Of a stretch of 64,000 bases of DNA, positions 55,250-63,806 are shown in pieces (position 1 is the stretch's first letter; every line of letters starts with the position of its first letter). The DNA is from Parachitinimonas caeni. GTDB lineage: Bacteria > Pseudomonadota > Gammaproteobacteria > Burkholderiales > Chitinimonadaceae. The translations under genes were made by a program, and so were the position numbers. The notes under the pieces were generated by a model. The model ran no database searches, was not told where the DNA came from, and saw only the letters and a list, made by a program, of their open reading frames with translations. Location: positions 124,001 through 188,000 of the forward strand of contig NZ_JARRAF010000008.1 in NCBI RefSeq assembly GCF_030129945.1, given 5' to 3'.

Positions 55250-56041
55250 TTAGCGGACCAGAATCACGTAGCCAGTTGAAGACTTCGTCTGGCTGGAGAT
55301 GGAACCTGTACCAAAGTTGACGATGACGGCGTTGGTATTGCTGACTGCACTGGTCGTCGCCGTCAGATAGAAGCTTGACTGCATGTTCGGGAAATACACC
55401 GAGTCCGACACTCCCGAACCAGACTGGCTCATATTGGCAATGCCTCTTAACTCTGCCGGCGTCGGCAAGCGCCAATCGTTATGCCCACACAAGCCCGCCG
55501 TATTGACTTGGCTGACATACTGCTCAGAGTTGCAATTGGTGACATGGCTACAGCCACCGCCAACAGAAGTCCCTGCATACCCGCCATTGGTTGTCGATTG
55601 CGTGCTATACCAGACCACGGCTTCGGTATTTAACCTTGGGCCAGGGTTGAGTGTTTTGACTTCCCAGGTCAGCCCGGTGATATTGTCCCGCGTGCATGCC
55701 CAATCCGTGGCACCCGTTCCCAGCGGCGTCGATGGCGCTACGCCAGAGCCATCGTTGGCAATCTTGGAAAAATCAAAGCCCGAACCCCCATTGCCTTCCT
55801 TGACCAGCACCGATGCACCTTGCGCTGCATCCCTTCCATAGCGACCATCCTGGCGGGGATAAGAATCAGCGTCGCCAGCAATACCGTTGCAGGCAAGCGA
55901 ACCAGATGCGTCGTAGCATGCACTCAAGCCGGAGTCATTCAGCGGCGTTGCCAAAACCGGCGATATCATCGCCCCGGCAACAGGCATCAATTTAACGAGC
56001 AAATGCGCCAGACGGCGCGCAGAAGTGAGTGCTTGGCTCAT
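55250..56041 (-). CDS. Exported DUF1566 domain protein
   Basis: A 263-residue secreted protein with a signal peptide (LLVKLMPVAGAMISPVLA). The mature N-terminus starts with LNDSGLSACYDASGSLACNGIAGDADSYPRQDGRYGRDA, a pattern common in DUF1566 proteins, and the domain follows with FDFSKIANDGS, WACTRDNITGLTWEVKT, NDWRLPTPAELRGIANMSQ and a terminal VILVR. It is immediately upstream of the 982-residue DUF1566 gene (15-base gap), so the two are co-transcribed. Start ATG 56041 follows GAGGTCC. Lcl of Legionella (adhesion) has this domain type; function here is unproven. Confidence 0.82.
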   Translation of the reverse strand: MSQALTSARRLAHLLVKLMPVAGAMISPVLATPLNDSGLSACYDASGSLACNGIAGDADSYPRQDGRYGRDAAQGASVLVKEGNGGSGFDFSKIANDGSGVAPSTPLGTGATDWACTRDNITGLTWEVKTLNPGPRLNTEAVVWYSTQSTTNGGYAGTSVGGGCSHVTNCNSEQYVSQVNTAGLCGHNDWRLPTPAELRGIANMSQSGSGVSDSVYFPNMQSSFYLTATTSAVSNTNAVIVNFGTGSISSQTKSSTGYVILVR

Positions 56042-56170
56042 AAGGACCTCAATCAGACGAAAGAGGGCAGGCCTTGCCGGAACTACAGCAATTTGCACCT
56101 GCCGTTCGTTTCCACTCTAGATTGTAGAACGCCAAGCTAACAGTGACTTAAATTGCACACGCCGTATAAA

Positions 56171-56557
56171 TTATTTACGGTGTTTACCGCGTTTATGTTG
56201 GTGCTTCTTGCTTGTTTTGCTGTGTTTGGACAATTTTGGCGTCTTTTTGGCAGTCCGCTTGCCTGATTTGACTACCTTATTATGCTTTTTGCCAGACGAG
56301 ACAACCGCACCGCCATTTTTACGATCTGAATGACGAACTGCACGGCGGTCTGCATGGCGTACAGCTCGCTTGGATTTGCTCAATCTGGATTTTGTTGCTT
56401 TGGAAGATTCGGCAGTACGACGCTCTTCGTGCTGCTTGGCGGGCTTGGTGTTAACCGCTCTATCCGGCAAGGGGACATCAAGCGGCAAAGGCGCTTCAGC
56501 CGCCCAGGCCGGCATCAACAAACAGGAACACAGCAAAACAAATACGAAATTACGCAT
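56171..56557 (-). CDS. Secreted Lys/Arg/His-rich small protein
   Basis: A 128-residue protein with a convincing signal peptide (MRNFVFVLLCSCLLMPAWAAEA). The mature part is strongly basic and low-complexity: SKATKSRLSKSKRAVRHADR, RRAVRHSDRKNGG, and a tail of Lys/His/Ser (KTPKLSKHSKTSKKHQHK). Composition recalls histone-H1-like tails or cationic surface proteins that bind DNA, polysaccharide or metals. It has no recognisable domain. It is 130 bases upstream of the DUF1566 pair in the same direction and divergent from the pseudokinase gene (135 bases). Confidence 0.6.
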   Translation of the reverse strand: MRNFVFVLLCSCLLMPAWAAEAPLPLDVPLPDRAVNTKPAKQHEERRTAESSKATKSRLSKSKRAVRHADRRAVRHSDRKNGGAVVSSGKKHNKVVKSGKRTAKKTPKLSKHSKTSKKHQHKRGKHRK

Positions 56558-56692
56558 AATGGGTTCGTATCTCACTAAAACAGTTGGTATAAAACACACT
56601 GCCACCTGACGTGGCATAATCAGCCCACGTAAATGGGGGCTGTTTTGATTCCCAGCCCAGAGTCGCCTTCCCGCTAACGCATTGACGCGCCC

Positions 56693-58429
56693 ATGACCAA
56701 ACACGGAGAACCCGTCGGCACTGCCGATCGACTCGTGCAACTAGAAAAGTTCCTGAGCAGCAAGGAAACCGAACGCTGGTGCAAAATACTGGGTCCATAC
56801 TACCCGGCGGCCGACTACTGGCTGAGCCACGAGGCACGAATTCTACAGGAGTTCCAACGAGATCAACGCTATGCGGCCCGATTCATTGCGGTTGATCTTG
56901 ACCGCCGCCTTCTGGTGGGGGAAGCGGATGGCCACCCACTGACGCACTGGCTCTCCTGTCCGACTGGCGCGCTGGACCACCCATTCCAGAAATCCAGCGA
57001 CTTGATCCGCCTGATCAAGGCAACCTGCAAAATGCTGCAGCGCTTTGCCGATGTAGGCCTCGTTCACGGCGGTCTTCGACCCGACATCTTGATACTCCGT
57101 CTGAATGCCCAGCAGGAAATCGACTTCGACAGCCTGAAAGTCATCGACTTTTCAGTAGCCCGCAGCCCTCTGCATCGTGTCGAGAAGCCCCCGTTCATTG
57201 ATGTCGATTGTGCCGATGCCGCCTATCTATCGCCAGCGGCGAAAGAAGCCATCAATCAAGACTGGGCGCGCTTTGCCAAACTCTGTGGCGAACCGGGTAA
57301 GCGATCCTGGTACGAAATCTCCGATACCGCCAAACGCCAATACGACAGCGTGCTGCTGCCAGACCTTGCCTACAACAGCCTGGACTGGCGATGTGACCTG
57401 TATGCGCTTGCCCACTGGTTCCGCCAGATTTCGTTGCACCGTCTCGACTACTTCAAGGATTCACATCAGGAAGCCCTGCCGGCGCTGCTCAAGCGCATGC
57501 AAAAGCCCGTGTGGCAGGGTGGTTTCTCCAGCCTGGATAGTTGTTTGCGTGCGTTGGACTCCTTTGAACTCGATCCCGCTCCCAGCAAAGTCGAGACCCA
57601 GCCACAAACCGTTGCTGTGACAACCATGCATCCGCTACCGGTATTGCATTCGATTCAGCTCTCCCCTGGCACCACCAAGATCGACGCAACCCAAGCCAGC
57701 TCGCCCAAGCCACGCCAGCCCGCCGGGCGACGCGAACCGGCCGGGAGCAGTGGCAAATGGCTTGGTATTTTTGCTGGCATGGCCATTGCGGGCATTGCGG
57801 CGTGGTCTTTACTCAAGCCCAAGCCCGTCGTAAGCCGCCCTCAACCGATGGTCACGCCACCAGTCCAACCCAGCGCGGTAGATGCCCCTGCCTCTGCACC
57901 GGCCATTACGGAAGTACCTGCCTCGGCAGCGGACACCAGCTCATCCAGCAAGCCTGAAGACTTCAAGAGTGACAGTCTTGAAGAGATTCGAGCCGCTGCC
58001 GAGGCAGGCAATGCTTCGGCGCAGACCAAGCTGGGTTTACGTTACCGCAATGGCCAAGGCCTTACTCAGGACAATGAAGAAGCCGTCAAATGGTATCGCA
58101 AGGCCGCAGAACAGAATCACCCTGATGCACAGGCATACCTGGGCTTCATGTATATGAGTGGGCGGGGTGTAAAGCGTGATGATGCTGCAGCTTTTCGTTG
58201 GTCATTGAAAGGTGCAGAGCAAGGTAGCACCATCGGTCAGTACAACCTTGGGCTCCTCTATGCCAACGGGCGCGGTACCCGAGCCGATCTGCAGCAGGCT
58301 TATCGCTGGTTCAAGAAAGCGGCAAGTGGTGGCGAAAACAATGCCAGCGCCCGCCAGAGACTAGCGGAGCTGAAGCCACGCCTGAACAACACCCAGATTG
58401 CCGAGGCCGAGCGCCTGGCCAGTCAGTAA
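56693..58429 (+). CDS. Degenerate protein-kinase-like / Sel1-repeat membrane protein
   Basis: A 578-residue protein in three parts. Residues 1-300 resemble a bacterial Ser/Thr kinase C-lobe: VHGGLRPDILILR (124-136) stands where HRDLKPxNILL should be, IDFSVARS (151-158) for DFG, and AYLSPAAKE (177-185) for the APE-like motif. The catalytic Asp and Asn are replaced (Gly127, Ile132), and no glycine loop or VAIK lysine is seen, so it looks like a pseudokinase. A transmembrane helix (WLGIFAGMAIAGIAAWSLL, about 354-372) follows, then a Pro/Ala linker and four Sel1 repeats in the periplasm (about 430-565). It may transmit a signal across the membrane. Confidence 0.75.
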   Translation: MTKHGEPVGTADRLVQLEKFLSSKETERWCKILGPYYPAADYWLSHEARILQEFQRDQRYAARFIAVDLDRRLLVGEADGHPLTHWLSCPTGALDHPFQKSSDLIRLIKATCKMLQRFADVGLVHGGLRPDILILRLNAQQEIDFDSLKVIDFSVARSPLHRVEKPPFIDVDCADAAYLSPAAKEAINQDWARFAKLCGEPGKRSWYEISDTAKRQYDSVLLPDLAYNSLDWRCDLYALAHWFRQISLHRLDYFKDSHQEALPALLKRMQKPVWQGGFSSLDSCLRALDSFELDPAPSKVETQPQTVAVTTMHPLPVLHSIQLSPGTTKIDATQASSPKPRQPAGRREPAGSSGKWLGIFAGMAIAGIAAWSLLKPKPVVSRPQPMVTPPVQPSAVDAPASAPAITEVPASAADTSSSSKPEDFKSDSLEEIRAAAEAGNASAQTKLGLRYRNGQGLTQDNEEAVKWYRKAAEQNHPDAQAYLGFMYMSGRGVKRDDAAAFRWSLKGAEQGSTIGQYNLGLLYANGRGTRADLQQAYRWFKKAASGGENNASARQRLAELKPRLNNTQIAEAERLASQ

Positions 58430-58503
58430 GATCACCGTAAGACTACGAATACAAGAGCCCTGAATGCGAACCAATCCGGCGGAAAGTTGTTAGTGCAAGC
58501 CGA

Positions 58504-58532
58504 TTGAGCCGATACTGGCGCCTTGCTATAGT
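58504..58532 (+). promoter_or_regulatory. Probable sigma-70 promoter of the amino-acid-binding lipoprotein gene
   Basis: TTGAGC (58504-58509), a 17-base spacer and TATAGT (58527-58532) lie 64 bases before ATG 58597. The leader contains a small palindrome, ATGACCGGCCGGTCAT (58546-58561). Confidence 0.6.
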
Positions 58533-58596
58533 GCATCGCTTGCCATGACCGGCCGGTCATGGCGTACATCTGCATGAAGAAAAAAGGGAGAGTTTG

Positions 58597-59412
58597 ATGA
58601 ATTCCGGTCGTCGTTTGGTAATGAGTTTGTTGGTTTCCGGTTTGATGTTGGCTGCCTGCGGCAAGCAGGAACAACCTGCTTCGGCAGACAAGCCAGCAGA
58701 CGCAGCCAAGCCCGCTGCAGCAGCTGCCGGCAAGGTATACAAGGTAGGTACTGATGCAGCCTATGCCCCGTTTGAATCATTGAACGAGCAAAAGCAGATT
58801 GTCGGCTTCACGGCAGATGTTCTGAACGCCGTTGCCGAAAAAGGTGGTTTCAAGGTTGAGTTCCACAACACGCCTTGGGAAGGTATTTTCCAGACGCTGG
58901 CCAATGGCGACCGCGATCTGGTTGCGTCATCCGTCACGATTACTGACGAACGCAAGCAAACCATGGATTTCTCCGAGCCTTATTTCGAAGCCAAGCAGCT
59001 GATTGCTGTTGGCAAGGGCAGCAAGATTGCCAAGGCAGACGACCTGAAAGACAAGAAGGTAGGCGTACAGACCGGCACCACGGGTGACGAAGTCGTACAG
59101 AAAATGCTGGGTAAGACCAACCCCAACATCAAGCGCTTTGAAAGCACACCGCTGGCCTTGCAAGAGCTGCAGAACGGTGGTGTAGATGCAGTCGTTGCCG
59201 ACAACGGCGTTGTGATCAACTTCGTCAACAACAACAAGGCCGCAGGTCTGTCGATGATTGACGATCCAAGCTTTGCCAAAGAGTTCTACGGTTTTGCGGT
59301 GAAAAAGGGCAATGCAGAATTGATCGCCAAGCTGAATGACGGCATCGCAAAGATCAAGGCTGACGGCACTTACGACAAGATCTACGCCAAGTACTTCGGC
59401 GCCAAGCAATAA
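58597..59412 (+). CDS. Amino-acid ABC transporter substrate-binding lipoprotein
   Basis: A 271-residue SBP family 3 protein for polar amino acids, with a lipoprotein signal (SLLVSGLMLAACGKQEQ, lipobox LAAC) and an Ala/Pro-rich linker. Binding-fold motifs are KVGTDAAYAPFESLNEQKQIVGFTADVLNAV, FHNTPWEGIFQTLANGDRDLVASSVTIT and VGVQTGTTGDEVVQ, in the GlnH/FliY style. The ligand (glutamine, glutamate or arginine) cannot be decided. ATG 58597 follows GGGAGAG; a TTG just before it is not used. A strong attenuator hairpin separates it from the permease gene. Confidence 0.92.
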   Translation: MNSGRRLVMSLLVSGLMLAACGKQEQPASADKPADAAKPAAAAAGKVYKVGTDAAYAPFESLNEQKQIVGFTADVLNAVAEKGGFKVEFHNTPWEGIFQTLANGDRDLVASSVTITDERKQTMDFSEPYFEAKQLIAVGKGSKIAKADDLKDKKVGVQTGTTGDEVVQKMLGKTNPNIKRFESTPLALQELQNGGVDAVVADNGVVINFVNNNKAAGLSMIDDPSFAKEFYGFAVKKGNAELIAKLNDGIAKIKADGTYDKIYAKYFGAKQ

Positions 59413-59440
59413 TCCTAGCGGGGAAATCCCCAAGTCGGCA

Positions 59441-59479
59441 AAGAAGCGCAATTTGGCAAGAATTGCGCTTCTTTTTTTG
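59441..59479 (+). terminator. Intrinsic terminator/attenuator between SBP and permease genes
   Basis: AAGAAGCGCAATT (59441-59453) pairs with AATTGCGCTTCTT (59461-59473) and runs into TTTTTGG. It lies 28 bases after the SBP stop and would make the binding protein more abundant than the permease, as is common in such operons. Confidence 0.85.
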
Positions 59480-59604
59480 GTAATTCTTCACAAAGAAAAA
59501 GACAAAGCGGCGAGCGCAACTTTGCAGCCATCTTCCGATGGCACTCAAGACCAACCACGTTTTAACAAGACTTAAACCCAAGACGGGTAATAGCGGGAGA
59601 CAAC

Positions 59605-60402
59605 ATGGACTTTCCAGCATTCTGGAAGGGAGTACAGCAATCGGTACCCCTGCTCGCAGACGTCCGGCTAGAGATCGTCTGGCAATATCGTGATTTGCTG
59701 TTCGACGGCGCCTGGATGACGCTGAAAATCACACTGATCGCCGTCATCGTCGGCACCATCATCGGTCTGATCGGTGGGATGAGCCGTCTGGCACATGCCG
59801 CGCACGGCCCGTGGCGACTACCTCTGAAGTATCTGGTACGTTGGCCAGTCACCCTCTATGTGACGTTCTTCAGAGGTACGCCGCTATTCGTACAGATCAT
59901 GCTCGTGCATTTTGCCTTGATGCCAGCGCTGGTCCACGTTGATAACGGCCTGTTGATCAGCGGTGAACTTGCACGCACCCTCAAGCAGGAATACGGCGCC
60001 TTTCTGTCAGGCCTGGTTGCGCTGACGCTGAACGCCGGTGCCTATATCACTGAAATCTTCCGCGCCGGCATCCAGTCCATCCACCGTGGACAGACCGAAG
60101 CGGCCCGTTCACTGGGCATGAATTACTGGCAGACCATGATTCACGTCATCCTGCCGCAGGCATTCCGCCGGATGTTACCGCCGCTGGGGAACGAAGCCAT
60201 CATGCTGCTGAAAGACTCCTCGCTGGTTTCAGCCATTGGCCTGGCAGAAATGGCCTATGCGGCCCGGACCGTCGCGGGTGCCTACTCTCGCTACTGGGAG
60301 CCGTATATCGTGATCTCCCTGATCTATCTGGCCATGACCATGCTGATGGCAGCAGGTGTGGCGCGACTGGAAAAGCGTTTCCAGCAAAGCGGCGGCGTTT
60401 GA
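59605..60402 (+). CDS. Polar amino-acid ABC transporter permease
   Basis: A 265-residue HisM/GlnP-family membrane protein. FDGAWMTLKITLIAVIVGTIIGLI opens the transmembrane domain, VTFFRGTPLFVQIML is the typical family signature, ITEIFRAGIQSIHRGQTEAARSLGMNYWQTM is the EAA-loop coupling to the ATPase, and LLKDSSLVSAIGLAEMAYAART follows. An extra loop of about 15 residues (VHVDNGLLISGELARTLKQEYG) lies between helices 2 and 3. No ATPase gene follows: a terminator and a minus-strand gene do, so the ATPase must be elsewhere. Confidence 0.93.
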   Translation: MDFPAFWKGVQQSVPLLADVRLEIVWQYRDLLFDGAWMTLKITLIAVIVGTIIGLIGGMSRLAHAAHGPWRLPLKYLVRWPVTLYVTFFRGTPLFVQIMLVHFALMPALVHVDNGLLISGELARTLKQEYGAFLSGLVALTLNAGAYITEIFRAGIQSIHRGQTEAARSLGMNYWQTMIHVILPQAFRRMLPPLGNEAIMLLKDSSLVSAIGLAEMAYAARTVAGAYSRYWEPYIVISLIYLAMTMLMAAGVARLEKRFQQSGGV

Positions 60403-60433
60403 TACCCCCCACGGTGCGCCCCCACCTGAGCAG

Positions 60434-60472
60434 AAAAAAAGCCCGATACACGTATCGGGCTTTTTGTTTTTG
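60434..60472. terminator. Bidirectional intrinsic terminator
   Basis: AAAAAGCCCGATAC pairs with GTATCGGGCTTTTT (60436-60465) around AC, with T-tracts on both strands. It serves the permease gene and the convergent diguanylate cyclase gene. Confidence 0.9.
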
Positions 60473-60487
60473 TATTCATCACCGTAA

Positions 60488-61774
60488 TCAGGCAGGGACT
60501 CGCACCACCAAACCGCTTTCGAATACCGAATAGGAGTGCTTGCCAGAGAGCTTGGCCTGATACATCGCCAGATCGGCATGCCGCCGCAAGCTGGTGGCAT
60601 CCTCACCGTGGTCTGGGCAAATGGCGATACCAATGCTGGCAGTAACCTGCAGTGGCGCATTACCCACCATCACCGGCTCGGCCAGCGCATCCAGAATCTT
60701 CTGCGCGACAAATGCCGCATCCTCGGCCCCGGCGATCCCCACCAGCAGCAAGGTAAATTCGTCGCCCCCCATCCGGGCCACCGTATCGCTCTGACGCACG
60801 CAGCCGTTCAGCCGACGCGCCACCACGCGCAGCAGCTCGTCGCCAGCGTCATGGCCATAGTTGTCATTGACTAGTTTGAAGTCGTCGAGATCGACAAACA
60901 TCAGGGCCAGCTTGCCGCCATTGCGGGCACGCTGACGCAAAGCCTGTTCGACGTGCTCACCAAACAGATAGCGGTTGGGCAAGGCCGTCAGCGTGTCATA
61001 GAAGGCCAGATAAAGCACGCGCTCTTCGTTGCGCTTGCGGGCAGTGATATCGGCAACCAGCGCAAACACCGAGGTGACATGGCCGTCCTGATCCGGCACC
61101 ACCGAAACACTGACCTCGGCGGTCAGCAGTTCTTCATTGCGCCGACGCAAGATCAGCTCGAAACGGTGATGCCCACGCCCGAACTGCGCCCGCGCTTCTT
61201 GCAAAACCGCAATGCTGTCTTCGGTCAGCACTTGCGACAAGCGCAAGGTCAGTAGCTCATCGCTGCTATACCCCAGCATATCGCACAGCGCAGGGTTCAC
61301 TTCGAGGGGGGCGCCGGTCTCAGCATCAAACAAGGCATAGCCTTCGTTGGCAGCGCCAAGTACCCGTTGATGCAGGGCATCGCTCTCGCGCAGCGACTCC
61401 TCAGCCAAGCGGCGTTCATGAATATCGATGAGGGAGACAATGAGAGCTGTACGGTCTGCCATCTCGGTCAGCCGAGCAGCCAGCAAAGCCCAGATGCGCT
61501 GGCCAGCACCAATTTTCAGTCTTGCTTCAAATTGCCGGATAAACCCGTTATTACGGGCAATCAACAAAAACTGACGGGCCACACTGGGGTTATCGAACAA
61601 ACTTCTCAGCGCCGGCGCATCGCCTGACAAGCCAAGGCTATCCCGCGCCAATTGGTTCTGCGCCAGCACCACACCGCTCTCGGCATCGACCATCAGAATC
61701 GGCAGTGGCGCCAGTTGCGCCATTTCCGCAAGGGTCGATTCGAGTGGGGATGCCGGTGGCAGCATGTGGCTCAT
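60488..61774 (-). CDS. PAS-PAS-GGDEF diguanylate cyclase
   Basis: A 428-residue cytosolic protein without transmembrane segments. A first PAS domain (about 20-125, LPILMVDAESGVVLAQNQLA) and a second (about 140-255, YALFDAETGAPLEVNPALCDMLGYSSDELL, with a PAC motif ITARKRNEER) precede the GGDEF domain (265-425), which keeps DTLTALPNRYLF, FVDLDDFKLVNDNYGHDAGDELL and an intact MGGDEFTLLL. It should therefore make c-di-GMP. I see no RxxD inhibition site (the residues before GGDEF read SDTVAR). It starts right at the folA stop (TAAATG). Confidence 0.92.
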   Translation of the reverse strand: MSHMLPPASPLESTLAEMAQLAPLPILMVDAESGVVLAQNQLARDSLGLSGDAPALRSLFDNPSVARQFLLIARNNGFIRQFEARLKIGAGQRIWALLAARLTEMADRTALIVSLIDIHERRLAEESLRESDALHQRVLGAANEGYALFDAETGAPLEVNPALCDMLGYSSDELLTLRLSQVLTEDSIAVLQEARAQFGRGHHRFELILRRRNEELLTAEVSVSVVPDQDGHVTSVFALVADITARKRNEERVLYLAFYDTLTALPNRYLFGEHVEQALRQRARNGGKLALMFVDLDDFKLVNDNYGHDAGDELLRVVARRLNGCVRQSDTVARMGGDEFTLLLVGIAGAEDAAFVAQKILDALAEPVMVGNAPLQVTASIGIAICPDHGEDATSLRRHADLAMYQAKLSGKHSYSVFESGLVVRVPA

Positions 61775-62263
61775 TTACATGGCGATTCGTTGGTACACAA
61801 GGAAAGCATAGGCAAAATCTGCGGTTTGGCGGCAATCTCTGCAAATTTCCTGAAAGTCTTTTTTTTCAAACGCCGGAAAGTAAGCATCCCCCGCAAAATC
61901 GGCATCGATTTCAGTCAGGTAGAGCTTGCCGGCCAGAGGCAGCGTGGCAGCGTAGAGCTGTGCACCGCCAATCACAAAGATTTCGGGTTCATCGCTCACC
62001 AAGGCCAAGGCGGCATCAAGGGAATGGACGACCTCGCAACCCGCAGCCTGCCACCCAGCCTGGGTCGTCAGCACGATATTGCGCCGGTTGGGCAGCGGTC
62101 GCCCGATCGACTCGAAAGTCTTTCGCCCCATCAGAATCGGGTGGCCGCTGGTTGTGGCCTTGAAGTATTTGAGGTCGTCCGGCAGATGCCAGGGCAACTT
62201 GTTGTCGATGCCCACCACACCATTGCGGGCCACCGCAGCAATCAGGGAAAGATTCGCTTTCAT
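61775..62263 (-). CDS. folA: Dihydrofolate reductase FolA
   Basis: FolA reduces dihydrofolate to tetrahydrofolate with NADPH. The 162-residue enzyme shows SLIAAVARNGVVGIDNKLPWHLPDDLKYFK with the catalytic acid in the PDD segment, GHPILMGRKTFESIGRPLPNRRNIVLT for NADPH and folate binding, and IFVIGGAQLYAATLP. No resistance-type features are evident. It follows thyA by 8 bases and abuts the diguanylate cyclase start, so all three are in one transcript, with thymidylate synthesis and dihydrofolate recycling together. Confidence 0.97.
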   Translation of the reverse strand: MKANLSLIAAVARNGVVGIDNKLPWHLPDDLKYFKATTSGHPILMGRKTFESIGRPLPNRRNIVLTTQAGWQAAGCEVVHSLDAALALVSDEPEIFVIGGAQLYAATLPLAGKLYLTEIDADFAGDAYFPAFEKKDFQEICRDCRQTADFAYAFLVYQRIAM

Positions 62264-62271
62264 GGACCTCC

Positions 62272-63066
62272 CTACACCGCCACCGGCGCTTTGATAGCCG
62301 GGTGAGGGTCATAAGCCTCCAGCGTGAAGTCTTCGTATTTGAAGGCAAAAATATCCCGCACCTCCGGATTGATACGCATCACCGGCAAGGGCCGAGGCTC
62401 ACGGGACAATTGTTCGCGTACCTGGTCGAGATGGTTTGAGTAGATATGGGCATCACCCAGAGTGTGAACGAACTCACCCGGCAGCAAATCACACACCTGC
62501 GCCAGCATCATGGTCAGCAAGGCGTAGCTGGCAATATTAAATGGCACGCCCAGGAACAGATCAGCCGAACGCTGGTACAGCTGACAGGATAACCGTCCCT
62601 CTGCCACATAAAACTGGAAGAAGGCATGGCAGGGCGGCAACTTCATGTTTTCGATTTCACCGACATTCCACGCCGATACGATCAGACGTCGCGAATCCGG
62701 ATTGTTTTTGATCTGAGCAACCAACTGGCTGATCTGGTCAATATGGCGCCCATCCGCCGTAGGCCAGGAACGCCACTGCGAGCCGTAAACCGGCCCCAGA
62801 TTCCCCTGCTCGTCTGCCCACTCGTCCCAGATCGACACCCCGTTCTGCTTGAGATACGCGATATTGGTCTCACCACGCAAAAACCACAGCAGCTCGTGAA
62901 TGATGGACTTGAGGTGAACCTTCTTGGTGGTAACCAGCGGAAAGCCCTTTGAGAGGTCATAACGAGCCTGATGCCCGAAGACCGATAGGGTGCCGGTGCC
63001 GGTGCGGTCGGTCTTTTCGACGCCCTGTTCGAGTACATGGCGAAGCAAATCGAGATAAGTGCGCAT
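62272..63066 (-). CDS. thyA: Thymidylate synthase ThyA
   Basis: ThyA methylates dUMP to dTMP using methylene-tetrahydrofolate. The 264-residue protein is the short E. coli-like form: [27 protein letters not shown], the catalytic Cys in [12 protein letters not shown], the phosphate-binding [20 protein letters not shown], and the C-terminal IKAPVAV. Gene order thyA-folA is common. The 130 bases upstream up to the Lrp-type gene hold no ORF. Confidence 0.98.
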   Translation of the reverse strand: MRTYLDLLRHVLEQGVEKTDRTGTGTLSVFGHQARYDLSKGFPLVTTKKVHLKSIIHELLWFLRGETNIAYLKQNGVSIWDEWADEQGNLGPVYGSQWRSWPTADGRHIDQISQLVAQIKNNPDSRRLIVSAWNVGEIENMKLPPCHAFFQFYVAEGRLSCQLYQRSADLFLGVPFNIASYALLTMMLAQVCDLLPGEFVHTLGDAHIYSNHLDQVREQLSREPRPLPVMRINPEVRDIFAFKYEDFTLEAYDPHPAIKAPVAV

Positions 63067-63196
63067 GGGTAAATAAAGCGGTAAGCAGCAAAAGTGAGGA
63101 TTTTATCACCGCCCCATCCCCCCACCGAAAACATCTTCTGCGCCAGCATCTTGTGGTAGCACCTGCGACCCAACGTCTGGTTCGTTGCGGTCACGC

Positions 63197-63670
63197 TCAA
63201 AGTGGAATGTGAATCGCTGCAGACTCCTTGACCTCCTCCATCACCGCATAGGTATGGGTTTCGCGCACGCCGGGCAAGGTCAGCAGCGCGGACCCCAACA
63301 GATCGCGATAAGCCTTCATATCCCGCACTCTGGCCTTGATCAGATAATCAAATCCCCCCGCCACCATGTGGCATTCCAGCACTTCCGGCCGGTCGGCCAC
63401 GGCGCTTTTGAAGGTATCGAACACCTCGGGCGTAGTCCGGTCGAGCACCACCTGGATATACACGAGCAGGCCGGCATCCAGCAGCTCGGGGTTCAGTCGG
63501 GCGCTATAGCCGACGATATAACCATCCCGGCTCAGGCGTTTGACGCGCTCCAGACACGCAGTGGCCGATAAATCGACACGTTTGGCCAGTTCAAGATTCG
63601 ATAAGCGCCCATCTGCTTGAAGTTCCCGCAGAATTTTCCGGTCGATTCGGTCCAACCCTTTCAGTGACAA
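63197..63670 (-). CDS. Lrp/AsnC family transcriptional regulator (probable proline-utilisation regulator)
   Basis: A 157-residue Lrp-type regulator: an N-terminal winged-helix domain (LDRIDRKILRELQADGRLSNLELAKRVDLSATACLERVKRLSRDGYIVGY) and a C-terminal RAM ligand domain (VLECHMVAGGFDYLIKARVRDMKAYRDLL, PGVRETHTYAVMEEVKE). The start is taken as TTG 63670, with GGAGA 7 bases upstream and the usual family length; the open frame back to 63820 would overlap the divergent gene. The divergent putA-like gene suggests it senses proline, like PutR of other proteobacteria, which is inference. Confidence 0.88.
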   Translation of the reverse strand: MSLKGLDRIDRKILRELQADGRLSNLELAKRVDLSATACLERVKRLSRDGYIVGYSARLNPELLDAGLLVYIQVVLDRTTPEVFDTFKSAVADRPEVLECHMVAGGFDYLIKARVRDMKAYRDLLGSALLTLPGVRETHTYAVMEEVKESAAIHIPL

Positions 63671-63806
63671 AATATTTCTCCATAAAAAGTTGGTTTCATA
63701 ATGAATTATCCAGCAATTTGAACAAACATTAGCGACAAATTCATCAGCGGCGCGCCTATGATCCGCAACCATTGTCGATCCGTCTCTGGACTTGAGATTG
63801 CACACC
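63671..63806. promoter_or_regulatory. Lrp-type gene/putA divergent regulatory region
   Basis: This 136-base gap is AT-rich from 63690 to 63745 (for example CATAATGAATTATCC, a partial palindrome, and AATTTGAACAAACATTAG), the type of sequence bound by Lrp family proteins. I cannot place confident promoter hexamers. Confidence 0.4.
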
